Source: Maricaulis sp039978735
Lineage (GTDB): Bacteria; Pseudomonadota; Alphaproteobacteria; Caulobacterales; Maricaulaceae
Assembly: GCF_039978735.1 (NCBI RefSeq)
Contig: NZ_JBDWAS010000056.1
Coordinates: 1-64,000 of the forward strand
Direction: 5' to 3'
DNA length: 64,000 nucleotides
This document shows, piece after piece, positions 1-8,304 of this stretch. Position 1 is the stretch's first letter. The number at the start of each line of letters is the position of its first letter. The notes beneath the pieces are model-generated. The model saw nothing but the letters and a program-made list of their open reading frames with translations, had not been told where the DNA came from and made no database searches. Made by a program: the position numbers and the translations under genes.

Positions 1-1
1 C

Positions 2-91
2 GGCGAGGCCATCGGCAGGGACGACCGGCAAAAAGCTCGACCGGACCGTCCCCGCCGGTTTCGAGACGGGGCCCGCAAGGGACCCGGGTAA
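2..91 (+). CDS. C-terminal tail of a basic Arg/Gly-rich protein (partial), possibly a DEAD-box RNA helicase
   Basis: An open frame enters from the left edge and stops at TAA (89-91). The visible 29 residues are rich in Arg, Asp, Gly and Lys (GRDDRQKARPDRPRRF and onward). DEAD-box RNA helicases of alphaproteobacteria commonly end in this kind of disordered basic tail, so the call rests on composition alone. A hairpin follows directly (100-166). The frame could also be chance, as no domain is visible. Confidence 0.35.
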   Translation, partial: GEAIGRDDRQKARPDRPRRFRDGARKGPG

Positions 92-99
92 ATCTCCGT

Positions 100-166
100 G
101 TGCGGGATGCCTCCGGCGCCACTCACACAAACACATAAAACTCCGGCTCCGGCCGGCATCCCGCAC
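100..166. terminator. Hairpin after the edge gene, possible terminator
   Basis: A 12-bp perfect stem is formed by GTGCGGGATGCC (100-111) and GGCATCCCGCAC (155-166) around a 43-nt loop that itself holds two CTCCGG boxes. There is no following T-run, so intrinsic termination is uncertain. It lies between the edge gene and the M48 peptidase gene, which converge on it. The rest of 92-218 shows nothing else recognisable. Confidence 0.35.
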
Positions 167-218
167 ATCCTCATACCGCCAGGCGGAGACGCCGTGGCGC
201 CATACCTGCTTGAAAAGG

Positions 219-1238
219 CTAGATTTCCGGAACGCTCGACCGGCCCAGCGACGGTGTGCCGCCGGCATATTTCACCAGCATCTCGATGCGTTTGGGGATT
301 GGCGGGTGGGTGGCGAACAGGCCCATGAAACCGGTCTTCGGGTTCTCGATGAACATCTCTCGCACCTCGTCCGGCGCCGTCTCGATCTCGGAATGGCCGG
401 AAATCTTGTTCAGCGCCGCGATCATGGCGTCCGGATTGCGGGTCAGTTCGACCGCCCCCGCATCGGCCATGAACTCACGGCGGCGCGACAGGGAGAAGCG
501 GATCACGATGGCCAGAAGATAGGCGATCACCAGGATGGCCAGAGCCGCCACGATCACCAGCCCGCCCGAACGCCCGCCGGAGCGGCGATCGCCGCCCGAG
601 CGCAGACCGAACCAGAAAATCCGCCGGAAGACGATCTCGGCAACAAAGGAAATGATCCCCACGAAGATGATCGCGATTACCAGCAGGCGCACATCCTTGT
701 GCCGGATGTGCGAGAGCTCGTGCGCCAGCACGGCTTCCAGCTCGGCATCGTCGAGCCGGTCGATCAGGCCGCGCGTCACCGTCACGGTGTACTGCCCCTC
801 CCGCAGGCCGGACGCATAGGCATTGAGCGCCGGTGTCTCGATCACCGCCAGGTGCGGCATGGTGAGACCGCGGGAAATGCAGAGATTTTCCAGGAGGTTC
901 CAGACGCGGGTCTCGTCCTTGCGGGAGATCCGCCGTGCGCCGGTGGCGGCGTTGATCATGGACTGGTGGAAGAACCAGGCGATCACGAACCAGATCGCGG
1001 CAAGGCCCAGCGACCAAGCCGCAATGCCCGGCAGGCGGGCGAGTTCGGCGGCGACGAGATCGGGCTGGGCGCCCTTGCCGGCATAGCTGCCGGCATAAGG
1101 GTCTGCCAGGCCGACGGTGAGCCATGTCACCGCCAGCCCGAGCAGGATCAGGAGGATGGGAAACCCGGCCAGCAGCAGGACGGATTTGAGATTATTGTTC
1201 CAGATATGGGAGCGAAGTCCGGTCGCGCCCAGAAACAT
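219..1238 (-). CDS. M48-family (HtpX-like) membrane metalloprotease
   Basis: A 339-residue zinc metallopeptidase of the inner membrane. Two membrane segments lie near residues 18-42 and 72-90. The HELSH zinc motif is at 173-177, followed by two more hydrophobic stretches (about 184-203 and 225-250). The third zinc ligand is expected at Glu255 in REFMADAGAVEL. The HtpX-like family degrades damaged or misfolded membrane proteins. It lies 3 nt after the lemA-like gene on the same strand, the common LemA/M48 pairing, so the two are probably co-transcribed. It is longer than classical HtpX (about 290 residues) and is better called HtpX-like than HtpX. Confidence 0.88.
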   Translation of the reverse strand: MFLGATGLRSHIWNNNLKSVLLLAGFPILLILLGLAVTWLTVGLADPYAGSYAGKGAQPDLVAAELARLPGIAAWSLGLAAIWFVIAWFFHQSMINAATGARRISRKDETRVWNLLENLCISRGLTMPHLAVIETPALNAYASGLREGQYTVTVTRGLIDRLDDAELEAVLAHELSHIRHKDVRLLVIAIIFVGIISFVAEIVFRRIFWFGLRSGGDRRSGGRSGGLVIVAALAILVIAYLLAIVIRFSLSRRREFMADAGAVELTRNPDAMIAALNKISGHSEIETAPDEVREMFIENPKTGFMGLFATHPPIPKRIEMLVKYAGGTPSLGRSSVPEI

Positions 1239-1241
1239 GGT

Positions 1242-1793
1242 CTAGAACTGCACCTTCGGGGCCGCGCGCTCGGCTTCGCCGACTTCGAAATACTCGCGCT
1301 GCTTGAACCCCATCGAGCCCGCAATGACGACAGCCGGGAATTGCTCGGTCGCCGTGTTGTACTCGTTGACCGCATTGTTGAAGAAGCGGCGGGCGGCGGC
1401 GATCTTGTTTTCCAGGTCCGCCAGCTCGTTCTGCAGCGACAGGAAGTTCTGGTTGGCCTTGAGGTCCGGATAGGCTTCGGACAGGGCAAACAGCTGGCGC
1501 AGCGCGCCGGAGAGCATGTTCTCGGCCTCGGCCAGGCCTTTCAGCGAGCTCGCATCGATGGCCTGCTGGCGCGCCTTGGTGACGTTTTCCAGCGTGTCCT
1601 TTTCGTGCGCGGCATAGCCTTTCACCGTCTCCACGATATTGGGCACCAGATCGTGGCGCTGTTTCAGCTGCACATCGATATCGCCCCAGGCCTGGTTACA
1701 TGTCTGCCGCAGCGCGACGAGACGGTTGTAGACCATCACCAGGAAGATACCGATGCCGATCACAAGGATCAGAAGGATAATACCGGCGTCCAT
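1242..1793 (-). CDS. LemA family protein
   Basis: 183 residues: one N-terminal membrane helix (about residues 4-22) followed by a long helical domain typical of LemA, with the landmarks NRLVALRQTCNQAWGDIDVQLKQR and FNNAVNEYNT. LemA proteins are membrane-anchored helical-bundle proteins of poorly defined function. They are repeatedly encoded next to M48 proteases or TPM-domain proteins, which supports a shared role in envelope quality control. The stop is 3 nt upstream of the M48 start, indicating an operon. The start is ATG at 1793. Confidence 0.9.
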   Translation of the reverse strand: MDAGIILLILVIGIGIFLVMVYNRLVALRQTCNQAWGDIDVQLKQRHDLVPNIVETVKGYAAHEKDTLENVTKARQQAIDASSLKGLAEAENMLSGALRQLFALSEAYPDLKANQNFLSLQNELADLENKIAAARRFFNNAVNEYNTATEQFPAVVIAGSMGFKQREYFEVGEAERAAPKVQF

Positions 1794-1839
1794 ATGTCGT
1801 CTCCTGTCGGCAGGACGTTGAATGTCTTACGAGACTTAC

Positions 1840-4116
1840 CTATTCCGCCTTCGCCTGTGAAGCGAGGAATTCCGAGCCGCGCGGCGCAAAGCGGAGCGAG
1901 CGCGGGAAGCCGCGCGGCGCCATCTTGCCGGCCTGCGCCCGTTTGGCGGTCCACAATTGCCAGTCTTCCAGATTGAAACGCCGCCCGGCCCCGTCGAGCC
2001 AGGTCAGGCCCTCTTCCGCCGAGAAAGTGGTGGCATCGGCGAGACGCGCACCCTTGCCGCCCATCAGCCGCACGCCCTTGCCGCGCGACATCTGGGGGAT
2101 TTCCTCCAGCGGGAAGACCAGGAGTTTCTTGTTCTCGCCGATCAGCGCGCAGGTGTCGCCCATGGCCGGAATGCACAGCAGTGCCTCATCGCCTGCCATC
2201 AGGTTGAGGATCTGCTTGCCGCCCTTCTTCATGGCGACGCAATCCTTCTCCTGGATACGGAAACCGGTATTGCCGGTCGAGGCGACCAGCAGGGTGCGCT
2301 CCGGATCGTATTTGAACAGGCCGATCGGCGCGGCGTCCTCGGGCAGGTCGACATGCAGCCGCACCGGTTCGCCATGACCGCGCCCGCCCGGCAGTTTGGA
2401 GGCTTCCAGCGTGTAGAACTTCCCGTCCGTCGCGAACATCAGGAGCTTGTCCGTCGTCTCGCACTTCACGGCGAAGGCCGAGCGGTCGCCCTCCTTGAAC
2501 TTCAGCTCGGTAACGTCGTTGATATGGCCCTTGAGCGCGCGCACCCAGCCCTTCTCGGACAGGACGGCCGTGATCGGCTCGCGTACCACAAAGGCCTCGA
2601 TCGGGGCGTCGCCGGCAATGTCCGGCGCCTCGCCGAAAGCCGAACGGCGGCGGCCCAGCGGTGTGGATTGCGCATAATAATCGGCGACCTCGCCGATCTC
2701 CTGCCCGACCTTCTCCCACTGGCGTTCCGTGGAGCCGATCAGCTCCTTCAACACCTTGCGCTCGCCCCGGAGTGCTTCGTCTTCCTTGCGGATTTCCAGC
2801 TCTTCCAGCTTGCGCAGGGCCCGCAGGCGCATGTTCAGGATGGCTTCGGCCTGGCGCTCGGTGAGCGAGAAGGTCTCGATCAGCTTGGCCTTGGGCTCGT
2901 CCTCGAAACGGATGATACGGATCACCTCGTCCAGATCGGCATAGACGATGAGATAACCGGCCAGCACTTCCAGCCGGTCTTCCACCTTGGCCAGCCGCGT
3001 CTCGGCCCGGCGAACAGCCACCTCGCGGCGGTGCTCCAGCCAGATCTGCAGCACTTCCTTCAGCCCGATCACCCGCGGCGTACCGGTGGGATCGAGCACA
3101 TTCATGTTCAGCGAAATGCGGGTTTCCAGATCGGTGAGCTTGAACACCGACTCCATCAGCATTTCCGGATCGACGAGCTTGGATTTCGGCTCCAGCACGA
3201 GGCGGATATCCTCGGCGCTCTCGTCGAGAATATCGTCCAGCAGCGGCAGTTTCTTGGCATCCATCAGCTGGGCGATCCGCTCGACCAGTTTGGACTTCTG
3301 CACCAGGTACGGGATTTCGGTGATCACCACGCGCCACATGCCGCGGCCGAGATCTTCCTTCTCCCACTTGGCGCGAACGCGGAAACCGCCGCGGCCGGTC
3401 TCGTAGGCCTCGCGGATCGATTCCGGCGATTCAACGATCGTGCCGCCGGTCGGGAAATCCGGCCCCTTCACATGTTTCAGGAGCGCGTCGGTTTCGGTCT
3501 CCGGATTGTCGATCAGCGTCAGTGCGGCCGCACAGATCTCGGCGACATTGTGCGGCGGGATAGAGGTTGCCATGCCCACGGCGATGCCGGTCGAGCCATT
3601 GGCCAGAAGGTTCGGGAAGGCACCGGGCAGGACCAGCGGTTCGCTTTCGGACCCGTCATAGGTCTCCTCGAAATCCACCGTGCCGTGCTCGATATCGCGC
3701 AAAAGGAGTTCGGCGGCCTTGGTCAGGCGGGCTTCAGTGTAACGCATGGCGGCCGCGCCATCGCCGTCGATATTGCCGAAATTGCCCTGCCCCTCGACCA
3801 GCGGATAGCGCGAGGCGAAATCCTGGGCCAGACGGACCAGCGCCTCATAGACCGACTGGTCGCCATGCGGGTGATATTTACCGATCACATCGCCAACCAC
3901 GCGGGCCGATTTCTTGAAGGCCTGGTCCGGGTTCAGCTTGAGCTCGCGCATGGCGTAGAGCAGACGCCGGTGCACCGGCTTCAGCCCGTCGCGTGCGTCC
4001 GGCAGGGCCCGCTGGGTGATCGTGGAGAGCGCATAGGCGAGATAGCGCCGCGACAGCGCGTCCTCGAACTTCTCCTCGATAATGTGCCCGCCGTCCGGAT
4101 CGAAATGATCGCCCAT
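1840..4116 (-). CDS. parC: DNA topoisomerase IV subunit A
   Basis: 758 residues. ParC forms a heterotetramer with ParE that decatenates daughter chromosomes. The breakage-reunion domain opens with the GyrA/ParC signature (LPDARDGLKPVHRRLLYAM), has KYHPHGD, and carries the catalytic tyrosine in AAMRYTEARL. The length and the divergent C-terminal half without a clear GyrA box favour ParC over GyrA. The quinolone-contact loop reads HPHGDQSVYE, so a Gln occupies the place of the Ser found in E. coli ParC/GyrA. The gene appears monocistronic, with 47 nt to lemA downstream and a free upstream region. Confidence 0.93.
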   Translation of the reverse strand: MGDHFDPDGGHIIEEKFEDALSRRYLAYALSTITQRALPDARDGLKPVHRRLLYAMRELKLNPDQAFKKSARVVGDVIGKYHPHGDQSVYEALVRLAQDFASRYPLVEGQGNFGNIDGDGAAAMRYTEARLTKAAELLLRDIEHGTVDFEETYDGSESEPLVLPGAFPNLLANGSTGIAVGMATSIPPHNVAEICAAALTLIDNPETETDALLKHVKGPDFPTGGTIVESPESIREAYETGRGGFRVRAKWEKEDLGRGMWRVVITEIPYLVQKSKLVERIAQLMDAKKLPLLDDILDESAEDIRLVLEPKSKLVDPEMLMESVFKLTDLETRISLNMNVLDPTGTPRVIGLKEVLQIWLEHRREVAVRRAETRLAKVEDRLEVLAGYLIVYADLDEVIRIIRFEDEPKAKLIETFSLTERQAEAILNMRLRALRKLEELEIRKEDEALRGERKVLKELIGSTERQWEKVGQEIGEVADYYAQSTPLGRRRSAFGEAPDIAGDAPIEAFVVREPITAVLSEKGWVRALKGHINDVTELKFKEGDRSAFAVKCETTDKLLMFATDGKFYTLEASKLPGGRGHGEPVRLHVDLPEDAAPIGLFKYDPERTLLVASTGNTGFRIQEKDCVAMKKGGKQILNLMAGDEALLCIPAMGDTCALIGENKKLLVFPLEEIPQMSRGKGVRLMGGKGARLADATTFSAEEGLTWLDGAGRRFNLEDWQLWTAKRAQAGKMAPRGFPRSLRFAPRGSEFLASQAKAE

Positions 4117-4209
4117 GCCTCAACGCCTCGTGATTCGGAGACGGTCAGTATAGCGGATGGGCGCAAGCGAGCAGGGTTCCGGCACAGGATTTACTGTGGG
4201 CAAACGCCG

Positions 4210-4899
4210 TCAGGCCACCGCGACCGGCGTCTCCAGCAAGGTCGAGACATAGCTTTGCTTCCTGAGGAGGAAGGCTCGCAGCAGTTCGGGATAATCCTCG
4301 GCGACAGCCCCGCGCACCGAAGCCCGCTCCGCCAGTGCCCGGCGCCAGTGCGCCACCTTGCCCAGCCCGGTGAAGATACCGAAATCGCCGATCGCATCGA
4401 ACGTGTCGAAATATCGGAAGATCGGACCGTAGACGGCATCGACCAGACAGAAGGCCTCGCCGGCGAAATACGGCCCCTCGCCCAGCACGCCTTCCAGCCG
4501 GGCAAAACCGAGGGACAACGCATCGGCCTTGTCCTGGAAGCTCTTGCGATCCGGGGCGCTGTAAAGGCCGGCAATCAGATTGAGCTGGGCCGAACCGAAC
4601 TCGATCCAGGAGCGGTGACGGGCGCGTTCGAGCGGGTCGCCGGGGTGCAGGGCCGGCGCGAGCGTATCCTCGAGATACTCCAGGATCACGGCGGATTCGA
4701 AGATCGGCGTGCCGTCCACCAGAAGAACCGGGACCTTGCCCAGCGGGGAGATGTCCAGGAACCAGGCCGGCTTGTTGGCCAGATCGATATCGACCCGTTC
4801 GAAGGGCACACCCTTTTCCGCCAGCGCAATGGCGGCGCGCTGGACATAGGGGCAGAGCGTGTGACTGATCAGGCGGAGCCGGGGGCGAGCGTCGGTCAT
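4210..4899 (-). CDS. Glutathione S-transferase family protein
   Basis: 229 residues from the ATG at 4899, which has an AGGGAAG ribosome site. Earlier in-frame starts would run through the operator region and are rejected. The N-terminal thioredoxin-fold domain has CPYVQRAAIALAEKG (possible catalytic Cys), a cis-Pro (KVPVL) and an E-S dipeptide (FESAVILEYLE) that binds the gamma-glutamyl group. A helical C-terminal domain follows. The CPYV motif resembles omega-like or bacterial GSTs. The substrate is unknown. It is divergent from a MarR regulator and shares a 61-bp intergenic region with two palindromes, so it is the likely target of that regulator, perhaps in electrophile or xenobiotic detoxification. 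Confidence 0.88.
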   Translation of the reverse strand: MTDARPRLRLISHTLCPYVQRAAIALAEKGVPFERVDIDLANKPAWFLDISPLGKVPVLLVDGTPIFESAVILEYLEDTLAPALHPGDPLERARHRSWIEFGSAQLNLIAGLYSAPDRKSFQDKADALSLGFARLEGVLGEGPYFAGEAFCLVDAVYGPIFRYFDTFDAIGDFGIFTGLGKVAHWRRALAERASVRGAVAEDYPELLRAFLLRKQSYVSTLLETPVAVA

Positions 4900-4913
4900 G
4901 GGACTTCCCTTTT

Positions 4914-4927
4914 CATGCAGATGCATG
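4914..4927. promoter_or_regulatory. Palindrome 1 (CATGCA-GA-TGCATG), probable MarR operator
   Basis: CATGCAGATGCATG has 6-bp arms around a 2-nt spacer. It lies just upstream of the GST ribosome site. It shares the core ATGCA-NN-TGCAT with the second palindrome at 4951-4962; the centres are 36 bp apart. Two copies of one dyad between divergent regulator and target genes fit binding by a MarR dimer. Confidence 0.65.
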
Positions 4928-4950
4928 AAAAATGGGATCCAGCAAACTAT

Positions 4951-4962
4951 ATGCAAGTGCAT
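4951..4962. promoter_or_regulatory. Palindrome 2 (ATGCA-AG-TGCAT), probable MarR operator over the regulator start codon
   Basis: ATGCAAGTGCAT has 5-bp arms around a 2-nt spacer and overlaps the ATG (4961) of the MarR gene. Occupation would block the regulator's own expression, while the sister site at 4914-4927 would block the GST promoter or leader. Confidence 0.62.
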
Positions 4963-5401
4963 GGATCAGAAAATTTCCACCACCTCCGCCCAGATCCGCG
5001 CCTGGATCGCACTCAACCGGGCCTGGACCCGCGTGTCCGGACGTGTCGAGACGCGGCTGAAACAGGCCGGGCATCCGCCGCTGGCCTGGTACGACGTACT
5101 CTGGGAGCTGGAGAGGATGCGCGATTGCTGCCTGCGTCCTGTGGAGCTGGAGGCGCGCCTGCTGATCCGGCAGCACAACCTCTCCCGCCTCCTCACCCGG
5201 ATGGAAACAGCCGGAATGGTGGAGAAGCTGCGTTGTCCGGAAGACGGGCGCGGCCTGCAGATACGGCTGACGGATACCGGCCGCGAAGCGCGCAAGGCCA
5301 TGTGGGAGGTTTATCGCCCGGCGCTGGACGAAGCTCTGGGCCCTCTGTCGGTAGTTGAGGCCGAAGCGCTGGCCGAGCGATTGGATGGGCTGGGTGTATA
5401 G
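4961..5401 (+). CDS. MarR-family transcriptional regulator
   Basis: 146 residues. A winged helix is visible (LEARLLIRQHNLSRLLTRMETAGMVEKLRCPEDGRGLQIRLTDTGREA). The DxR wing and LTDTGREA are characteristic of MarR. Helix 1-2 contains adjacent cysteines (Cys56-Cys57 in MRDCCLRP), which could act as a thiol switch; this is inference. The start was chosen at 4961 because an upstream start would overlap the GST control region. No strong ribosome site precedes this ATG, so the mRNA may be nearly leaderless. It is divergent from a GST gene, with two copies of one dyad between them. Confidence 0.87.
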   Translation: MDQKISTTSAQIRAWIALNRAWTRVSGRVETRLKQAGHPPLAWYDVLWELERMRDCCLRPVELEARLLIRQHNLSRLLTRMETAGMVEKLRCPEDGRGLQIRLTDTGREARKAMWEVYRPALDEALGPLSVVEAEALAERLDGLGV

Positions 5402-5441
5402 GCTTCGGCGGTCGCTCGTTGTCTGAAGCATCCCTTTTCAG

Positions 5442-5564
5442 TTTTCCCGGACTTGTTCCGGGACCTGGCGAACGTGAAGGCATTTCATCGATGCAGGAGG
5501 AATCATCGGTGCGCGCGCCTGGCCGCGTCGCTTCAACCCGGCCCCGGAACAAGTCCGGGGGAAG
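5442..5564. repeat. Intergenic inverted-repeat element (CCCGGACTTGTTCCGG type)
   Basis: The ends TTTTCCCGGACTTGTTCCGG and CCGGAACAAGTCCGGGGGAA are inverted copies of about 20 bp around a unique centre. A relative with the same outer motif lies at 36393-36491. It fills the gap between the convergent marR-like and recO genes, typical of REP/MITE-like elements. No ORF is apparent inside. Confidence 0.65.
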
Positions 5565-5591
5565 TGCGGGTGCGGAAGTAATCTCTCCCGG

Positions 5592-6320
5592 CTAGAGACG
5601 CCCGATCCGCTCCAGCTCGGCGATCAGCCGGGTGCGAGCTTCGGGCAGCTGACGGTCGACGGGCCAGAGGACGCGGCGTTCGAGGAAATAGCCGGTCAGT
5701 TCCAGCCCCTTCGCGACATCGCCTTCAGCAATCTCGCCGGAGCCGCGCATGAAACCCGGCAATTCCAGCAGCTTGGCCGCATAGGGCGCCGCTTCTTCGC
5801 GGCACACGGCGCGTCCGGTGCGCGGCGAGACATGACTGAGATCCCCGGTCTCGCCCGTCACGGCGCATTTCTTCAGATCGAGCCCGTAGCCCAGATCCGA
5901 CAGCACGCCCGCCTCCCAGCGCACATAGAGCGCCGGCCAGACGTCCTCGTCCCCGAAGGCGGACAGCAAGAGCTCGAACCCGGCATGTACTGCCGGATGC
6001 GCCTCGCGCTCCGGCAGCGCCATCACGGCCAGCGCGCAGGCCGCATTGAGACCGGCCAGAGCGGCCCGGTCCTCCATCACGCCGCCGGCGCCGAGATGGT
6101 CGGCCTCGATCTGGAACATGCCCAGATGCTCGGCCAGCCGGGCACGCCAGCCGACGGTGACCTGATTGCCCGGCTGCAGGATCGGCCGCATGGATTTCGA
6201 GCGCGCCCCCTTGACCAGGCCGGCATGCCGGCCCTGGCTCTCGGTCAGGATTTCCACGATGGCACTCGTCTCGCCATGCGGCCGCACCGCGAGGACAATG
6301 CCCTTGTCACGCCATTCCAT
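5592..6320 (-). CDS. recO: DNA repair protein RecO
   Basis: 242 residues, the normal length. It begins MEWRDKGIVLAVRPHGETSAIVEILTESQGRHAGLVKGARSK, the RecO OB-fold, followed by the helical domain (LEL SGYFLERRVLW region). RecO anneals SSB-coated DNA and loads RecA with RecR in gap repair. In many alphaproteobacteria recO directly follows era; here a divergently oriented lipoprotein gene (6454-7353) sits between them. The start is ATG at 6320. Confidence 0.92.
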   Translation of the reverse strand: MEWRDKGIVLAVRPHGETSAIVEILTESQGRHAGLVKGARSKSMRPILQPGNQVTVGWRARLAEHLGMFQIEADHLGAGGVMEDRAALAGLNAACALAVMALPEREAHPAVHAGFELLLSAFGDEDVWPALYVRWEAGVLSDLGYGLDLKKCAVTGETGDLSHVSPRTGRAVCREEAAPYAAKLLELPGFMRGSGEIAEGDVAKGLELTGYFLERRVLWPVDRQLPEARTRLIAELERIGRL

Positions 6321-6453
6321 GGCGCATCCTTAGACGAGTCGGCGAATGGCCCGAAGGGCATATTCTCGCCGCACCGCGTCGGCTGCACGGCGGTTAATCT
6401 GCGGTTAGGCCAGCTATCCTAGCGTGCGCCCCGGGACAAATCGGGGGGTCGTC

Positions 6454-7353
6454 ATGCGCGCATTCCATCTGCTTGCAGTTTTCGTGATTCTGGGTCTGAC
6501 CGCTGGTTGCGCCAGCCGCGACGCCGTGGGCGCCCACCAGATCCCGGGCCCTTACTACGGCGCCGGCGTGCATGTCCCCACCACCTCGCCCTATTCCCGC
6601 CAGATGGCGCTGGGCGCCGTGACGGGCACTTCGCAATTTTCCTGGTTCCTGCCCGAACCCAACCGGACGGTCTTCCGTCCGCGTTTCCAGGCGGCTTTGG
6701 AATCAGCCGGGCTGGCGGCCCCGGATCCCGCGGCGGCGCGCTATATCGTCAGCTTCCATTTCACCGATATCGACGGCCCGGCAATCGGCTCGCACATGGA
6801 TGCCGAGATGATCGGCCGGGTGACGGTGGTGGATCGCGCTCGCGGCATACGCATTTTCGACGAACCCGTCGCCGCCTATCGCGAAGCCTACTGGCCGGGC
6901 ATTTTCGAGGATGACTGGCGCACCCCGGCTCCGCTGCATGTGCTCAACATCTTCCCCTTCTTCTTCGACAGCCCGTGGCTCAGTGTCGGTCCGCGCAGCG
7001 ATACCGTCTATCCGCCCTATTCCGCTCCGGAATGGGTGCCGCTGGTGCCGATCCGCATGCGCGAAAGCGACGGCGTGCTGGTGCGCTCGGATACGGGACG
7101 CGTCTATGGTGCGCGGTCGGGGGCAGAGCGGGCCTGGCAGGTCAATGCCGCCGTATCAGACGCCCTCACGGCCGCCTTCCTGCGCGGCTTTGCCGATGCC
7201 GGCCATATCGAGGTGGCACGGGTCATTCCCTGCACCGGCGGCGCCGATCTGCGGGCACTGGAACTGGAGCTGATGCGCCGGGGCGAGACCTTCATCACCC
7301 GGCCGTGCGACGCCGAGTTCAGCGTCCGTCGCACCAATGCCGGCGGCTGGTAG
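6454..7353 (+). CDS. Predicted lipoprotein, DUF4136-like
   Basis: 299 residues from the ATG at 6454, preceded by GGGGGG. A lipoprotein signal peptide is clear: MRAFHLLAVFVILGLTAGC, with the lipobox L-T-A-G-C at about 15-19. The mature part (FRPRFQAALESAGL, ARYIVSFHFTDIDG) resembles the DUF4136-type fold of small envelope lipoproteins, but the match is loose and no function is known. It converges with era with only 3 nt between the stops, and separates era from recO. Confidence 0.75.
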   Translation: MRAFHLLAVFVILGLTAGCASRDAVGAHQIPGPYYGAGVHVPTTSPYSRQMALGAVTGTSQFSWFLPEPNRTVFRPRFQAALESAGLAAPDPAAARYIVSFHFTDIDGPAIGSHMDAEMIGRVTVVDRARGIRIFDEPVAAYREAYWPGIFEDDWRTPAPLHVLNIFPFFFDSPWLSVGPRSDTVYPPYSAPEWVPLVPIRMRESDGVLVRSDTGRVYGARSGAERAWQVNAAVSDALTAAFLRGFADAGHIEVARVIPCTGGADLRALELELMRRGETFITRPCDAEFSVRRTNAGGW

Positions 7354-7356
7354 TCC

Positions 7357-8304
7357 TCAGACGTCGAAATCCAGGCCGACATCCTTGTAGTGGGAGCGGC
7401 GGGCCATCCATTTCGGATCGACCTTCACATTGAGGAAGAGGTGGACCTTGCAGCCCAGCACCTCTTCCATTTCCTTGCGGGCCGCCTCGCCGATGGCCTT
7501 GATGGCGCTGCCGCCCTTGCCCAGCACGATGGGTTTTTGCGTATCGCGCTCGACGATGACGGACTGTTCCACCCGGATCGAACCGTCGCGCAGCTTCTTC
7601 CACACCTCGGTCTCCACCATGGAGGCGTAGGGCAATTCCTCGTGCAGGCGCAGATAGACTTTCTCGCGCGTGATCTCGGCTGCCAGAATGCGGGATGGCA
7701 GGTCGGCGACCTGGTCTTCGGGATAGTGCCAGACACCCTCGGGCATCAGGCCGGCGAGGAAGGTCTTGAGCTGTTTGACGCCGGAACCGGTCTTGGCGGA
7801 GATCATGAAGACGTCCGAGTAGACGCCCGTCTCGTAGAGCTCCTGCGACATGGCCAGCAGATAGTCCCGGTCGATCATGTCGACCTTGTTGAGCGCCAGG
7901 ATCGCCTTGCGGCCGGATTTGTTCAGACCGTCGATCACGCGCTGGTCGTCCTGGACCATGCGCTTGTCGCCGCTCTTGGCACCACCATGTTCCAGCCGGG
8001 CCCGTGCACCGGCATCGATGACGTGCACGATGGCATCGGCATCCTCGGCACCGCTCCAGGCGGCTGCGACCATCGACTTGTCCAGCCGCCGCTTGGGCGC
8101 AAACACGCCGGGCGTGTCGACCAGCACGATCTGGCTGCCCCCCTCCAGCGCCACGCCGCGCACGGCGAAACGGGTCGTCTGGACCTTGTGGGTGACGATG
8201 GTGACCTTCTCGCCGACCAGGGCATTGACCAGGGTCGACTTGCCGGCATTGGGCGAACCGATGACCGCGGCAAAGCCGCAGCGGGTTTGGGGCGTATCAG
8301 ACAT
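7357..8304 (-). CDS. era: GTPase Era
   Basis: 315 residues. The GTPase domain carries G1 GSPNAGKST (16-24), G3 VDTPG and G4 NKVD. The C-terminal KH domain includes LGKGGSAIKAIGEAARKEME. Era binds the 3' end of 16S rRNA and helps 30S maturation. Its start overlaps the end of rnc by 8 nt, giving translational coupling with the RNase that processes the same rRNA. Confidence 0.96.
   Translation of the reverse strand: MSDTPQTRCGFAAVIGSPNAGKSTLVNALVGEKVTIVTHKVQTTRFAVRGVALEGGSQIVLVDTPGVFAPKRRLDKSMVAAAWSGAEDADAIVHVIDAGARARLEHGGAKSGDKRMVQDDQRVIDGLNKSGRKAILALNKVDMIDRDYLLAMSQELYETGVYSDVFMISAKTGSGVKQLKTFLAGLMPEGVWHYPEDQVADLPSRILAAEITREKVYLRLHEELPYASMVETEVWKKLRDGSIRVEQSVIVERDTQKPIVLGKGGSAIKAIGEAARKEMEEVLGCKVHLFLNVKVDPKWMARRSHYKDVGLDFDV

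Noticed and set aside
210..5358. Very long open frames on the plus strand opposite the M48/lemA and parC genes (588 and 1133 codons)
   Set aside because: They lie antisense to genes with clear family motifs; such frames are a by-product of high GC third positions and show no recognisable domains.
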